Shown here in pieces: positions 1 to 12,200 of a DNA stretch of 64,000 nucleotides (position 1 is the first letter of the stretch; the number at the start of each line of letters is the position of its first letter). The notes under the pieces are model-generated. The model had not been told where the DNA came from and did no database searches. It worked only from the letters and a program-made list of their open reading frames with translations. The position numbers and the translations under genes are program-made. This stretch comes from Marisa cornuarietis (Eukaryota; Mollusca; Gastropoda; Architaenioglossa; Ampullariidae), in the NCBI GenBank assembly GCA_004794655.1, contig SMMW01000627.1, forward strand, positions 930,001-994,000, in the 5' to 3' direction.

Positions 1-1883
1 TTTCAGTGTTCTTAGCGGCATACGTCACAGGAGTTTTACACGCGAGTGAATTCTGTTTGCTCCGTTTAGAAGGATATTTTACAAAACGTGAGTCGTTTGT
101 ATTCTTTGACAAAATTAGATGTCATTGGTCAACTTTAAATATTTAGCTTACGGTTTCTGCAGGACTGTTACTTATTAAGCGTTCATGCGAAATATGTTGT
201 CATCGAAACTCAAACCCGGAGTATTACGAGTCCCCCCCCCTCCAACACACACACACACACACATACACTCAGACTCAGCCATACCACAGACCAAAAATGA
301 CAGGACATTCTGGCTTCCTCGCCCTCTTCCACTATAATGACCATTTGAAGCGGGCGGTTCTTGGCTAACATCTTGAACTTCTCTTGCCTCTCCAGACACG
401 CAGCGCCAGTGTGACCTGCACACAACAGCAGAATGACCTTCGACACATAGAGGGGGGGGGGGCAGTCTCAACTCGCCAACATGGCGTCGAGCTGAACGCA
501 CACTGAATCTCGCTCATGCTTGGCTATGGGGAGTGCGTGTTAAATAATTTATCGTGTCAGCTGATGACATTGAGCCTGGAACTCACGGTGCTTATTATCG
601 CTTTCGTCAAGAGCCGAGCGAGCAGAGTGGAGAGACTGCTTGCCTTGACAACTGTCCTGGTGATCTCCCGGATCTGCACAGCAAAATGTCCTGATGTTAA
701 CAACAGACACACGTGTAACAAAACATGGTCGTTGTAACCTTGTCACCGGAACGTGTCGCACTATTCAAAAAGGCTGTTTCCGTGGAACTCTAGCAACTAT
801 ACAGAGCACGTGCCCTTTAATGGCGCATTGTATTTCCTCCCCAAACCCCTCGGTGACACAATGTTGTGACGTCATCACCAATGTCGTCTTTGCACTGACC
901 AGGTGGGATGAGCGCAGACACATTCACGATAGTCGTCGCCAAAGTCGCTGGGTCCGACCTCCGGGCTGAAGACGAAGGTGGTGGTGCCAGACAGCTGTAA
1001 CGTCGCCTCTGCCAAATATTAAATAAAACGTCAAATGTTCCAGAGACATGATGAGGCTTTTCAATGAAACATCAAAGTGGAAGAAAATTTTTTATTTTGT
1101 TTTGGCTAATATACTAGAAACTCCAAACATTTCGACAGTCCTGTTGTAGACATCCGACATAAGCGACATTTCGTTAAGTTTGTGAACACTACTCTCATAC
1201 TGATGAACAGTGCAACAGTGTCTGCTAAGCAGTGAAAGGTTATTTTCTTGTTTAAAAAAAATTAGTTTCACTTTTTAATCGCATCGATACCAGTTTCACC
1301 GAGAGGATATTTGTTGTAGAAGATGATGCTGGTGTCTGACTGTTTAGATCAAATGATGAAATAATGACCTGCTCACTATCGCCCAAAATAGGAAAGAGTG
1401 GAGGACCCAGCTGGCGCATCCATCCATGTGCTCCCCCCAAAAAAAAACAAAACAAAAAAAAAACATGCTTTACTCAAACACAAATAGTTTGTATGAGATT
1501 GACAGAGGACTTCACTATACTATTTCTGAAGCTAACGGTGGCGCAATTACTCTCCTCTTGACCAGTTAACGTCGTTTAATGGAGATCATGGGGATTTACT
1601 TACCGCTTTCTTTCGGTGTATTGACAACCCAGTGAACATCTGTCACTAGCTAGCTGTTGGTCTCACCTAAGGTGATTGATTACCTAGCACTAATCTGAAG
1701 GTATTAGCTGCTGTTTACTGACCTTTTTGCTATTTCCAACGACAGTAATTTTGTTTGTCTGATTCTATTAAAGTAGGATTCGGCGAGAAAATGGTTGCTG
1801 ACAAGAAGGCGGCGTAAGAAAACCAAGATGACATTCTCATTTCTTAGATTTTCGTGGTTGTTCCTCCCTTTGACCACCGTGGT

Positions 1884-1926
1884 ATGACTTTAGTTGCTGG
1901 CACAAACAAACAAACAAACAAACAAT
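1884..1926 (+). repeat. SINE tail remnant with (ACAA)n
   Basis: The plus strand has TTTAGTTGCTGGC followed by about five ACAA units. The minus strands of the longer SINEs at 27472 and 52112 contain the same TTAGTTGCTGGC, so this looks like the 3' end of a plus-strand copy. Confidence 0.5.
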
Positions 1927-2390
1927 GCCTCCATTTGACCAAGTAATTCAAACGACTGACAATGTGCGTCATTAGTTTGTGACGAAGTATTGTGTTTGAC
2001 GACAAAAGTCGTATGCACGTGTATTCGTTCTGTTCCCTCCCCCGGCGGGTGGTCCGGTGGTGGTGATGGTAACTAAGGTAATATCGATTCAATTCTTTTT
2101 TTACGAGAGGTAAAATAAGCTAAATAAATACAAAAAAGAAGTGGTAATAAGCATAACATCAAAGAGAGTGAAAGGTGAAAATGTACAAAAGCAGTGTTTA
2201 AAAAATATATTTATAAAGGTCCTGGAGTAGGGAAGTATCTCTATTATTTATTAAGGAATCTTTGACAGAGGAGGCATCTGATTTTCCTATAATCTAGTTT
2301 ATGTATTTTAGTAACTGTTGTCGAAAGCAGCTTAGGGAGCTCAACAACTGCTTAAGATGGAGAGGGATGGCTATTCAACAGCATGCTTCC

Positions 2391-2460
2391 TGAGTATTTC
2401 AGACTTGATTTGAAAAGGTCTATTCTAGGAACGGGAATATTAAGTTTTAGAGTAGCTCGA
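2391..2460. repeat. Possible degenerate interspersed repeat next to SINE copy 1
   Basis: The segment has the look of the repeat at 42955-43060 (short phrases about TATTTC, GGAACGGGAATATTAAG). The similarity is weak and judged by eye. Confidence 0.2.
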
Positions 2461-2461
2461 G

Positions 2462-2590
2462 CAAGGCAGCCAGCCCTGTAAACAGATGCCAAATGCAGAA
2501 AAAGAACAGCGTGCCCGAGACGAGAGCTGAACCTGGGACAGTCAACCTTCAGCGCCTGTCACCCAATACACTGAGGACTACCTGGCCCAC
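2462..2590 (-). mobile_element. tRNA-derived SINE fragment (copy 1)
   Basis: This segment shares long matches with 27511-27600 and 52155-52225, such as GCAGAAAAAGAACAGCGTGC and CCCGAGACGAGAGCTGAACC. On the minus strand the B-box-like GGTTCAGCTC is present. Both ends appear truncated. Confidence 0.75.
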
Positions 2591-2875
2591 ACTGTGCATA
2601 CGCGATGTTTAAGTGACATAGAAGAGTTTACAAGCTTATTTTGCATGCGCTTGAACATTTTCAGCTAGCATGCCGACCGCTGCCTTATATTCCGTTTTTA
2701 ACAACTATGGAGAGCATACGTTTAAAAAAAAAACTGCAAATGTTCATGTTGTGTTTTTTCTAGCTTTAACCATTGCAACATACATCACGCGCAAACTCAC
2801 ACTTTCAAACATATGCTCGTAACACATAAATTAAAAAAAGCAACAAACTAAGGTCTGTTCTGAGAAAGATAAATT

Positions 2876-2881
2876 TTTATT
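2876..2881 (-). terminator. Polyadenylation signal AATAAA (distal)
   Basis: The minus strand reads GGCCAATAAAAATTT, followed by a T-rich and GT-rich stretch (TTTGTTGCTTTTTT, then TATGTGTTACG). It is the last strong AATAAA before the SINE remnant at 2462-2590 and a plausible end of the UTX transcript. Confidence 0.4.
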
Positions 2882-3637
2882 GGCCACAACAGAATGGACA
2901 TCTCGTCAGGGCGACAACCTAACCACATAAAATAATAAGATTTAGAGATGATGATGAAAACCATCAAAAACACTGTGACTGAATGCAATGATGGCATTGG
3001 GGAAAAAGTTTCACCTGAGCCAATATAATGATGGCACAGGTAGTAAAACATGAGCCAAAATATTGGTTACAGGCAATCCACCATACAAAAATTGTCTAAA
3101 TTAAATTGGCTCATTATTTACCATCACCTATCACCTCTTCCACTACTGTTGGTCAGACAATCTATTTTAAAAAAATCTTTGAGAGCATAATACAGGGATT
3201 TTAGCAAAACTTTTTAGTCCTGCCATCTTAGAGAACCATCACTTGTAAACATTTAGTAAAACATTACTCAAATTAAGTTATAGAAAAAAAACCCATTCAA
3301 ATCCCTTGAGAAAAACAGAATACATCAAGGTTTCAATATTCCTTCATGAACTGTTAACTTATGTACTAAAAAAAATGAGTGGTACATCTTGTAAGTAAAA
3401 ACATGTTGGAGCCATGTTTCTCCACAGCCTCATTTTTATCCAATCCCCCTGCTCTCTGTTTAAAAAGTAAATCAACCACACAACCACACAAAATAAGGCA
3501 TCATTACAGAGGAATCACTTTCTCACAAGCAAAACAATAAAAAAAAAACAAAAAACAGACTGTGAAATATACTGGTTCTGTGTACAAACAAGACTCACAG
3601 CACAAAGAAACTAAAGTGATATAACCAAAGGATGAAT

Positions 3638-3643
3638 TTTATT
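3638..3643 (-). terminator. Polyadenylation signal AATAAA (proximal)
   Basis: The minus strand reads TGCCAATAAAATTCATCC with T-rich sequence after it. It could be an alternative, earlier polyadenylation site for the same transcript. Confidence 0.3.
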
Positions 3644-6600
3644 GGCAGAGAGGTAGATCTGAGGAAATAACTCGCATACAAGGGGGGGGGGGGTCAAAAA
3701 ATGAAGACATGGAATACAAGTGTACATGAAAGATAGATCTATTCTGTGCACACAAAAATCTAAGCATTATGTACAGCACATCACTGCCTGGGATGCCAAG
3801 CTCACACCACGGAACCATAGGCTGTTGAGCCAGGTCCAGACTTGGCTCTATGTACAACGCGTTACTGCCTCTTCTGTTCACACCCACAAAATCTCTTAGC
3901 AGGAAACTTCTAGGCAACCTCTCCTGCAGTGCCAGCTAGTTTGTTTCTGCACACTTCCCACACCCCCCCCCATCTTTTGCAGCTCTAATGACTACAGTGG
4001 AGGCAATTAACCATTCACAAACAGTACTGCAGCCACAACAAACATGTAATGTTCTTAACAAATACATAAACTTTTTACCCACATGACTGCAAACAGTGTA
4101 ACAAATCTCTCTTCTTTGTGGACATCTGACATCACCAGAAGATGCTGTATTCTTCAGGACTTTTACGCAAAACAATATAAAATATACTTTATTATTACTG
4201 CAGCCGTGAAGGAAGTACCATTTTCTCATCTCTCTGAAAACCCCTTCAATTCACCCACCCCTCTCTCAGAACATTTTAACTTTCTCTTGCTCCACACACA
4301 CACACACTAATCACTCTAAATTTTATCTTTCATAAAACTCGGCTGCTCTAACTACAGTGGTACACTACACACTCCATGCACTAAGACAGAACACTTTGGT
4401 ACAGATTAGACTGCACATATATACACATTATATATATACATATTTACACACATACATACACAAGTCAGCAAACGTGGGAACAAAAATATGCATCCAATAA
4501 CAGCACAAGATCAGTTATCAGAGAGTACAGACATAAACATTCAGGTTATGTAATCAGTAGTGAGAAAAAAAAATCAAATACCCCCTCCCCACTGCCATAA
4601 AAAAAAAAAGTAAACAGAGGCAAACTACGAAGCCGACTCCATCAGTAGTGCTGTTAAAGGCAACCTACTGTTTCCTGCTTCCACCACAACCTCATTTGGT
4701 ATGCATTGTCATTGTGCGCTATCTCAATGTCTTTCATCCTTGCTGAATGATTACTCTTTATCATAAGCTCAAGTTATTTAGGCAATTTTTATGCTGAAAT
4801 AATCTAACCATGAAACGTTCTGAATATGAAAAAAAAAAAAAAAAGAATCAGCATACACGATGTCTCTGTTCACTTGATGATAATAATTACAACATGATGA
4901 CAGTCACATTGCTTGATTCAATTAACAGTCTACAGCTTTATATACTGTTATAACCTATTACACGTACATGAAATACAAATGATGACATGTGAAGCAAGTG
5001 AAAAGCAGCTTTACTGAGATCAGTTTTGTGGAATTTCTTGATGTAGAATCAATGCTGGGTCCCACAAAAGGGATGGGATAAATAAATAGAAACTGACAAA
5101 CTTCCACAAATTCTATTTCCAGTTTGGACAAGTAACAGATAATGTCTTTCCAGTTACTCTATGGTGACAGCCAAGAAATCCTTAACAAAATGTCTTTCGA
5201 AATACGAAGAGGTCCACAGAAACAAGCCTGGCCAATATGTGGAGCTTATTAGCCCACAGCTTTCAACAAGCTTTTTCTACATCCAGCCAGTAGAAGGGAA
5301 CTCTCAGCTGTCTTTGGGACTCATCTTCATCATCCATCATGTGAGATTATCAAGTTCCACCTGTGAGACACACCTGGGACTTGCTTTCATCTGCCATACA
5401 AGATGTGTTAAAAGTCCAGCTGTGGAACATTCCTGATTTCCTACTCTTGCTGTCTTATCTTTATGATCAAGAGCAAGGCTCTGTTTCTTTACCCAAGTTC
5501 TATATTCTGTATACTCTTGTTCTCATGTCTGTATGATTAAGACCCAAGCTTATATTCCATACATCTAGCGCATCTTCATGATCAACAAGACCCGGGGCTG
5601 TGTGCATCAGGAGAGTAGCCTAACAGCTCATGAGTATTGTCAAACTCACGAGTATTACTCCCATCACAGGTATCATCTCACCATCATCTGTTATCACATT
5701 ATCATTTTAACCATTTTGCTGACTCCTTGGAACCAAAACCTTAAGCATTTTCTCTCTTGTGTGGGAACCACATGGCACCAAAAGTAACACTGCACCTGCA
5801 TTGGGTCATGCTGATGTACCCAATACACCATGGTAGAAACCTTACACTTCTTGATTGATACAAATGATGCTGACAACAAAGTGAGGTGACATCTACAGAG
5901 ATGACTGCAACTCAGTGACCACACATGAATAACCTTTTAAATGTGCATTATAAACTTCTTTTCCATCAGCACTATTCCTAAGCACAGTGTACTTGATGCT
6001 ATTAACTCGTTCAGTCTGTTCCACTGGTATCCCTTTGTTGACTACTTTTTTAAAGCCAACTCTTCATTATTACAGTTTCCTTAGCATCTTCATGGTCTTT
6101 TGTACATCAACCTCATTGTTGCCCATTTTTCATTCCTTCATATGTAAACAGAACTGACCTAGTTTTTGTGTCAAGTGCGGAGCGCATCCTCATATCAGCA
6201 TGATTATGTACTACATAAATTTTAAGTTATTGTTAATAGAAAGTAGTCAGATCACAAATTTACCTTCTCACTAGCCCAAACAATACTCAACTGGAAAAAG
6301 CAAAACGCTTGCTTGCAAGAACCACTGAAGACTAAACACACCCATGAACCTGCTAAAACTCTGGAGACAATCATCTGCTAATGTCTCTTCCAGTCAGGAG
6401 CAGCACACACAGGTACTTCCAGTATTCTGTCACCATGAAAAAAAAGTACCAAACTGGCAATTATAAACATCACAAACTAGCTACTGTAAATGCTTTTCTT
6501 CTTGTAAGAAAATAGTTCTATTTAAGTCTGCAAGGCTAGATACAAACTTTTGTGGGTTTGTGCCGTGCCTTGGTGACTATCTTTCACAGTGACAAAACAG

Positions 6601-7628
6601 TGAGCATGAAGACACTTAAATACATTGAAAAAAAGTCCTGTAGCAGTTCAGTCCAACATTCAGTATCAAAAATGTAAAAACATTGTACTTTCAATAATTT
6701 GAAAACATTCTTTTACATCAGTTGTTATTACTGTCTATAAATAGAAAAGTTTCACAGTAAACAAACAATCATAAGTTGTTTCGATGTTAAATGAGGTGGG
6801 TTTTCACAAGACCTAAACTAGAGCCTGAAGTAAGCTTTCCTTGAGCCATTTCGCACTGAATTCTGATCCTTCTATTGTTACACAGATCCTCACCGAAGTG
6901 ACAGTCTCTCCCACCCCCACCCCCATGAACATTATCTGGTTTTCTGGAAAACCCCTTCCATTCTAATCACCTGATTCCTGACATACACTTTTACTTTATT
7001 CATACCGTGCTTATAAAATCACAGTCAGAGTTGAAACCAACTTTGTACCACAAAAGAAGTGTGAAAATGCACAGTTTTTCCCCAAGTCAAGCATACACAG
7101 ATTCCCATTTAACTTACAAGTGCAAACCTGTAAGGGGAAGGGAAAAAAATCAATATTTTGTAAGATATGATGTAAAGGATGAAATGGTGGTGAGTATCCA
7201 ATAAGTTAATTTTATGGCTGCCATGAGACAGAAGAGAAAATTACATGCACTACACCCTGATCCACACCACACCTTGAGATAAAGAGGCACAAAGAATCAA
7301 CACGCTTTTTTGTGTTGTTTTCTTTTTTTAGTTTCATACCTCTTGATTTTCAGTTAACCTACTCTCTGCCTCTCTTCTCTCCAGCAGGGTAGCAAAGGAA
7401 GGAAATTGTTTGCAGAGTCACTCTCTTTTCCTCCCACGTTGGAGGAAAAAAACCCTTTTTATTGCTGCCATTTCACCATTGATAAAACTGAAAAAAGAAT
7501 AATCTAAGTAACTTTGAAGATCTTCATTAAATTCAGAAACAGAGGCAGAGCATCAAGCACTCCATGACAGATTTCTTCCTGACCCCTGCTACATTCATTA
7601 CAATGGTATGTGATAATGTTCATGATGT

Positions 7629-8096
7629 TTACGATACTTCACTGGCCAACAGCGGCACAAAATAAAATCCAAAATTCTTTTTAAATGCGATGATATTGGC
7701 AGTTATGTCCCGTTGCATAGATGCGCCAGTACTGGCCATGCGTTGCTGCACATCGTTAAGCATGATGCTGTAGCTTGTGAGGTTCACAGTGACAAACTTG
7801 TTGACATGAATGACAATAAATATTACAGCGACTGGATGATGCCATTTCTTCTTCCCCGATGACGTTGATTCGGTGGCTGCATCGATGTAAGGCAGAGTTT
7901 GGCTTTTTATTCTGCTGGCAAGGTGACTCAAGGCATTGAGCTGACGCCAAGGTGTACAGTTGAATCTTTGGGTACCGTAAGCCACATTCTTCACCTGATG
8001 GAAACTGTAAATGTTGGTGAAGGCAACAGATGAAAATACTGAGGACAAAAGCAGTTTGTTCCTGATGACATTGGAAGCTGACCATTTAAGACACAA
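7629..8096 (-). other. 155-codon open frame in the putative 3' UTR
   Basis: The minus strand is open for 155 codons, ending FGFYFVPLLASEVS. It has a hydrophobic stretch HPVAVIFIVIHVNKF. The first ATG is only about 43 codons before the stop, so it is not a normal standalone gene; it could be an internal exon or chance. I do not recognise it. Confidence 0.2.
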
Positions 8097-8626
8097 ATGC
8101 AGAAACGGTCCACTTTCTGCTGGTGGTAAAACAAGTGAGCATCTCTTCAGCTGGTGGAGGTAGAAGCTGCCATAGTTTTAACAGATATATGCTGATGGAA
8201 TAAGTCGCATATCACACTTATATTAACTTATATATGTGCTGATGACTCGCAATATCACATTGGAATGAAGTTTGATTGGAACTTTGCCCTGATCTGAGAC
8301 CATAGAGATATTCTCAAATCAAATAATTAAGGTTTAAGTCTACAGGCACAGTTCTTCAGAGAAGCAAACAAATCTTGTTGCAGTGAAAGCTGTGTTTGTC
8401 TGCCATATGAAGGCGCTGACCAAAATATCACACCAAGTCTAACAATATCTTTGCTGATTTTTGACTTCTGCAGTCTGTGTATAACTCCAGTGTACTAACT
8501 GCACAAATGAAAAGCAAACAAGTGTCCAGACTGTGAAAATGAGCATGATCAGGGTAAAAGGATGTGCTCCTCCATGTCTGCTGGCTGTTTATGCTGATAT
8601 CCCATTACGTTGTAAAGGTCAGCAGG

Positions 8627-8698
8627 TTAGCTGACAGGGGAGAGCACCTCCAGTAGTCCCGTGGCACAGAGGCATGCTTGACAGGTTGACATCATGAA
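8627..8698 (-). CDS. Possible alternative UTX terminal exon
   Basis: If the donor at 9096/9095 is used, an acceptor ttctcag at 8699-8705 leads in the correct phase to FMMSTCQACLCATG, then LLEVLSPVS and TAA at 8627-8629. Total extension is 23 residues. It has no homology to the vertebrate UTX tail. It is supported only by splice signals and phase. Confidence 0.25.
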   Translation of the reverse strand, partial: FMMSTCQACLCATGLLEVLSPVS

Positions 8699-9080
8699 CT
8701 GAGAAGGTAACTGTGAGGCTGAGGCTGCAACATCATCAGTTTTCCATAACCGTGTGTGAATATATTAATTAATAGAACATGCATTTCTTTATCATTACTG
8801 TACCCTTCATGCCCCACCACACAGACACGCAAAAAATGTTCTTAAATATTTCTGATCCAACAGAAGCTTTCTGGTACTGCGTCAGCATAATACATGATGC
8901 CTTGACATCTTGAATGATATTATAGTGTTCTCTGTTTCATTGGTTCTGCTCCTTATTGCATCTTTGTGAAAAAAACTTATTAGATATCAGCCATTATAGC
9001 TGTTACTCAATGTCACTACAAAAATGCTACTGCATATTTACATGGTTGTGCTGTTGTGATCAGTTAGGGTTAGGGTCATA

Positions 9081-9263
9081 TTAAGCAGTACGCACCTGGT
9101 ACATAATGAAGTTATCATAGAGATCAATCAGCTCTGACAACTTGTACTGCATCAATACAATAAAATTGTCAAGCTTGCTGGACATCTTCAAGGCGCAGTT
9201 TTGACAAAATACCAAAAACTGTTCATCTTTTCTCTTCAGAAACATCAAGCAGAAGGTTTCCAA
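9081..9263 (-). CDS. KDM6A: UTX last exon: second half of zinc site and stop
   Basis: The acceptor is atttacag. The exon encodes [17 protein letters not shown] with the last two zinc Cys, and [18 protein letters not shown], matching QYKMEDLMQVYDQF. Reading on gives VRTA and a TAA at 9081-9083. CAG|GTGCGT at 9096/9095 is also a good donor, so the last four residues are uncertain. Confidence 0.92.
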   Translation of the reverse strand: METFCLMFLKRKDEQFLVFCQNCALKMSSKLDNFIVLMQYKLSELIDLYDNFIMYQVRTA

Positions 9264-12200
9264 CTGTAAATAAATGTTAGTAAATTTCAATGGTATTTCT
9301 GACAGATTTTTTCTCCGATGGAATAGCAACATATCATGATAACATTATAGTGGTTTGTCATCTGACATATCAATAAATCACTCAGTCCTCACAAACATTA
9401 GCTGTCAAAGTCTACATTGCTGCTATATGAACAGATGAGTCTATTTACAATTCCTTTATGAGCTTCAGCCACTGACAATGCTGCACACGCATACTGTACA
9501 CTATTAGTACTACATGTATGCATGTTGTACACATTTTTCCTTTTTTTAACACAAATTAATTTTTTTTACAAATTTTGAATTTGCAATTTTGATTTGTCCC
9601 ATTGTTGATAGTTTATTTGTATCTTTTTTTAAACTAAATGAATTTAATGAATACCAAGGCAATTTCTTGACTGTCATAGCCACATTCTCTGGAATGACTC
9701 ACCTCACAGTCCTCACAGTAATATGCATCTTCATTCTCCACACGACCTTGAAACTTGATCTCCTTCCCTAGATCCTCCACAAGGTCAAGGGTCATGCGGA
9801 TCTGACGTAATGATCTCATCAGAACAAACCTGCAAACAAAACTTTCTGCTCAGTGCTAATGGAAAGAAGGCCAAGTTAATTGACATTAGCGATTCCCCAA
9901 CATGGTCAAGTGCTTGAGCCCATCACAATGAACAAAGAAAATGAATGTAAATATCTTTGCAACATAGCTGAACACCTCAATTTTTAAGCAAGAACACAAA
10001 ATTAAAAATCCACAGAATAACCCATTTGTCTAGGAGGGAATGCTGCAAGATATCGGCAAAATCTAGAGACTTTTCAAAATAGATAACTGAGGAATATCCT
10101 TAAGATTTTCTGGCCAAGCATAACCATGCACCCACAAGGAAATCCTCATAATAGACATCAGCATTTAATATGATGACCATAATCCAAGAAAAGCTGAATA
10201 TATTTAGGAGACATGTGCAGATGAAAACAGACCCACCACTTCACTGGACAGCTGATGGTGAGAAAATGCATCGCAAACCAAAAGAAACCCAGACAGTATT
10301 TGATATAGTGAAGAAAGACAGGGACAAATAAATAAAGTCACCATGCCAGAAACAAATCCTGTTCCTTAGATGACCAAAGTTCTGTCACACTCACTTGATC
10401 TGATCATACAGCATTGAGTCACTGATGCGTATATTTCTGGCAATGTTCCAAGACAGGTGCACCATAGGAACAATGGATTTATACATCTTGAGCTTGTTCC
10501 ACTCATAACGTTCAACGGCTAGCTTGTACTGGTTGTATGTCAAGGGCCCCACATTCCAGGCGATATTGTTGCACCAGCCCTGCACAAGCAAGAGAATTTA
10601 CAATTATGGCCATTCCTGCTTTTTGCAAAGTTTTCAGTCACATATTATCTTTCACAGCTTGTCTGACAATTTTCACCAACATTCATTTGTTTGTTATCTA
10701 TCAAGGTTCCATGTATATTTTTACACAGATGGCTAATCAAAGGCAAGCTATTCTTGCAAGGCTTGAGGTCTAGTCCACTTCTTTTTACATTCACATCTTG
10801 TAAAATATCTAACACTAACTCAGTGTTTACACCGTATTGCAATTTATCAAGAGCACATTCCAATTTATCAAGAGAATTTGTATTCAGCATTTTTGACATC
10901 ACAAAACACCAATAAATATAAAACAGAAGGATATGGCAATAACACAAACAGAAGATAACCTGGAAGAACATGGTGATAATAGCACTAGCTTCAGCCTTAA
11001 GCATCTCACAAAATCACCTTAACTGATCTCTTTACAAAAGGCATCACAAAGCCATTAAGTAAGCAAACATAAGTTACTGAGCAAAGGTGACTGCCATTTT
11101 TTTTCAACTACTTACAATAGCCTGCACCCAGTGAACTGTGCCAGCACCGATCCACACCAGGTCACCTGGCTTTTGGATAAAACGATACACAGGTACGTTG
11201 TGTTCATACAAGTCCTCCAGTACAGGCCACCAGGAGCCAGTCAAATAGTCAACACCATTCCTGGACACAAAGTGGTCTTGATTATACAATGCAAAGAAAC
11301 AAGACCTTTATTAACCATTTCACAAGGGTGACTGGAGTAATTACACAGCATCTAACCAACATTCAACAATTCAAGCTGATCACATGGTCACGTCTAACAT
11401 CCACCACTAAAGAGATTTAGATACAATGTCTTTTTCTAAGTTAGTGGGAAAAACACAGATGTACTATGAGCAAGAGAGAGAAGCGGTACAACACATGCTG
11501 CAAGAGGACAGCCATGGTGTGAACACAGAGGTGTTGTCTGAAACTGAGAAAAATAGCAGCTCTCACTTTTCACACAGATTATCGATGATTCCCCAGTAAG
11601 CATCAGGCACAGCGAACCACTCGCAATCCCCTGGTCCAATGTTGATGTTGACAGAACAAAAGTTGTTGTTCTCCTGATGACCTGTCAACACATATTGAAC
11701 TTTGTCACTAAAAAAAAATGTAGGAGAAAAAAAGTAAACAAAATTTTCAGCTTTATACTGGAATTTCAGCAAACACTTTTGTTTCAGATATTTATTTTTT
11801 CAAGTGAAGAGATGTGAGCTACCTGGTGTGCGAGAGCCTGGCACCTTCATGTACAGCTGCACAGTATTCATGCCCAGGATCTTGTGGCCCACATGACTTA
11901 GCATGTTGCTACCCGACACCACACGAGTGAATGCTGGGAGTTTAGTCAGTTCTGCCAGTTGGTTCTTCCACCGATCGTTGTCTGACAAATCCACATTTGT
12001 GCCAAACCTGATCATCTTGGGCTTCTTTCTGTAACAAAGATTTGGGATACCATGTTAGTAGTGATTATGGTTTAAGGACAACAGGTCAATTTTTGTTTTA
12101 AATAGATTCTTTAAAATTTAACTTTTTTCCTTTCTTCAAATTCTTTTTCATTTATTTTCCAAACGTTCCCCCCATGCCCAACAATAACTCCTTTTGTCAT

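Larger units (their letters stand above)
1..2461. other. No confident gene; weak candidate exon near 210-430
   Basis: This stretch lies beyond the UTX 3' end. It has a CA repeat at 244-263, C and G homopolymers, and a minus-strand segment at about 310-430 that follows an acceptor-like tgtgtgcag and reads HTGAACLERQEKFKMLAK. I do not recognise that peptide. A SINE-tail remnant is at 1884-1926. Nothing else can be supported. Confidence 0.4.
2850..9080 (-). other. Probable long 3' UTR of the UTX gene
   Basis: After the UTX stop there are 6.2 kb of AT-rich DNA with few CpG and no recognised gene or transposon. On the minus strand AATAAA signals lie near the far end (3638-3643 and 2876-2881). Long 3' UTRs are common in molluscs, so one 3' UTR with two polyadenylation sites is a reasonable reading, but a short unrecognised gene cannot be excluded. 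Confidence 0.45.

Noticed and set aside
9065..9078. Telomere-like TTAGGG
   Set aside because: Only two units, too few for an interstitial telomere.
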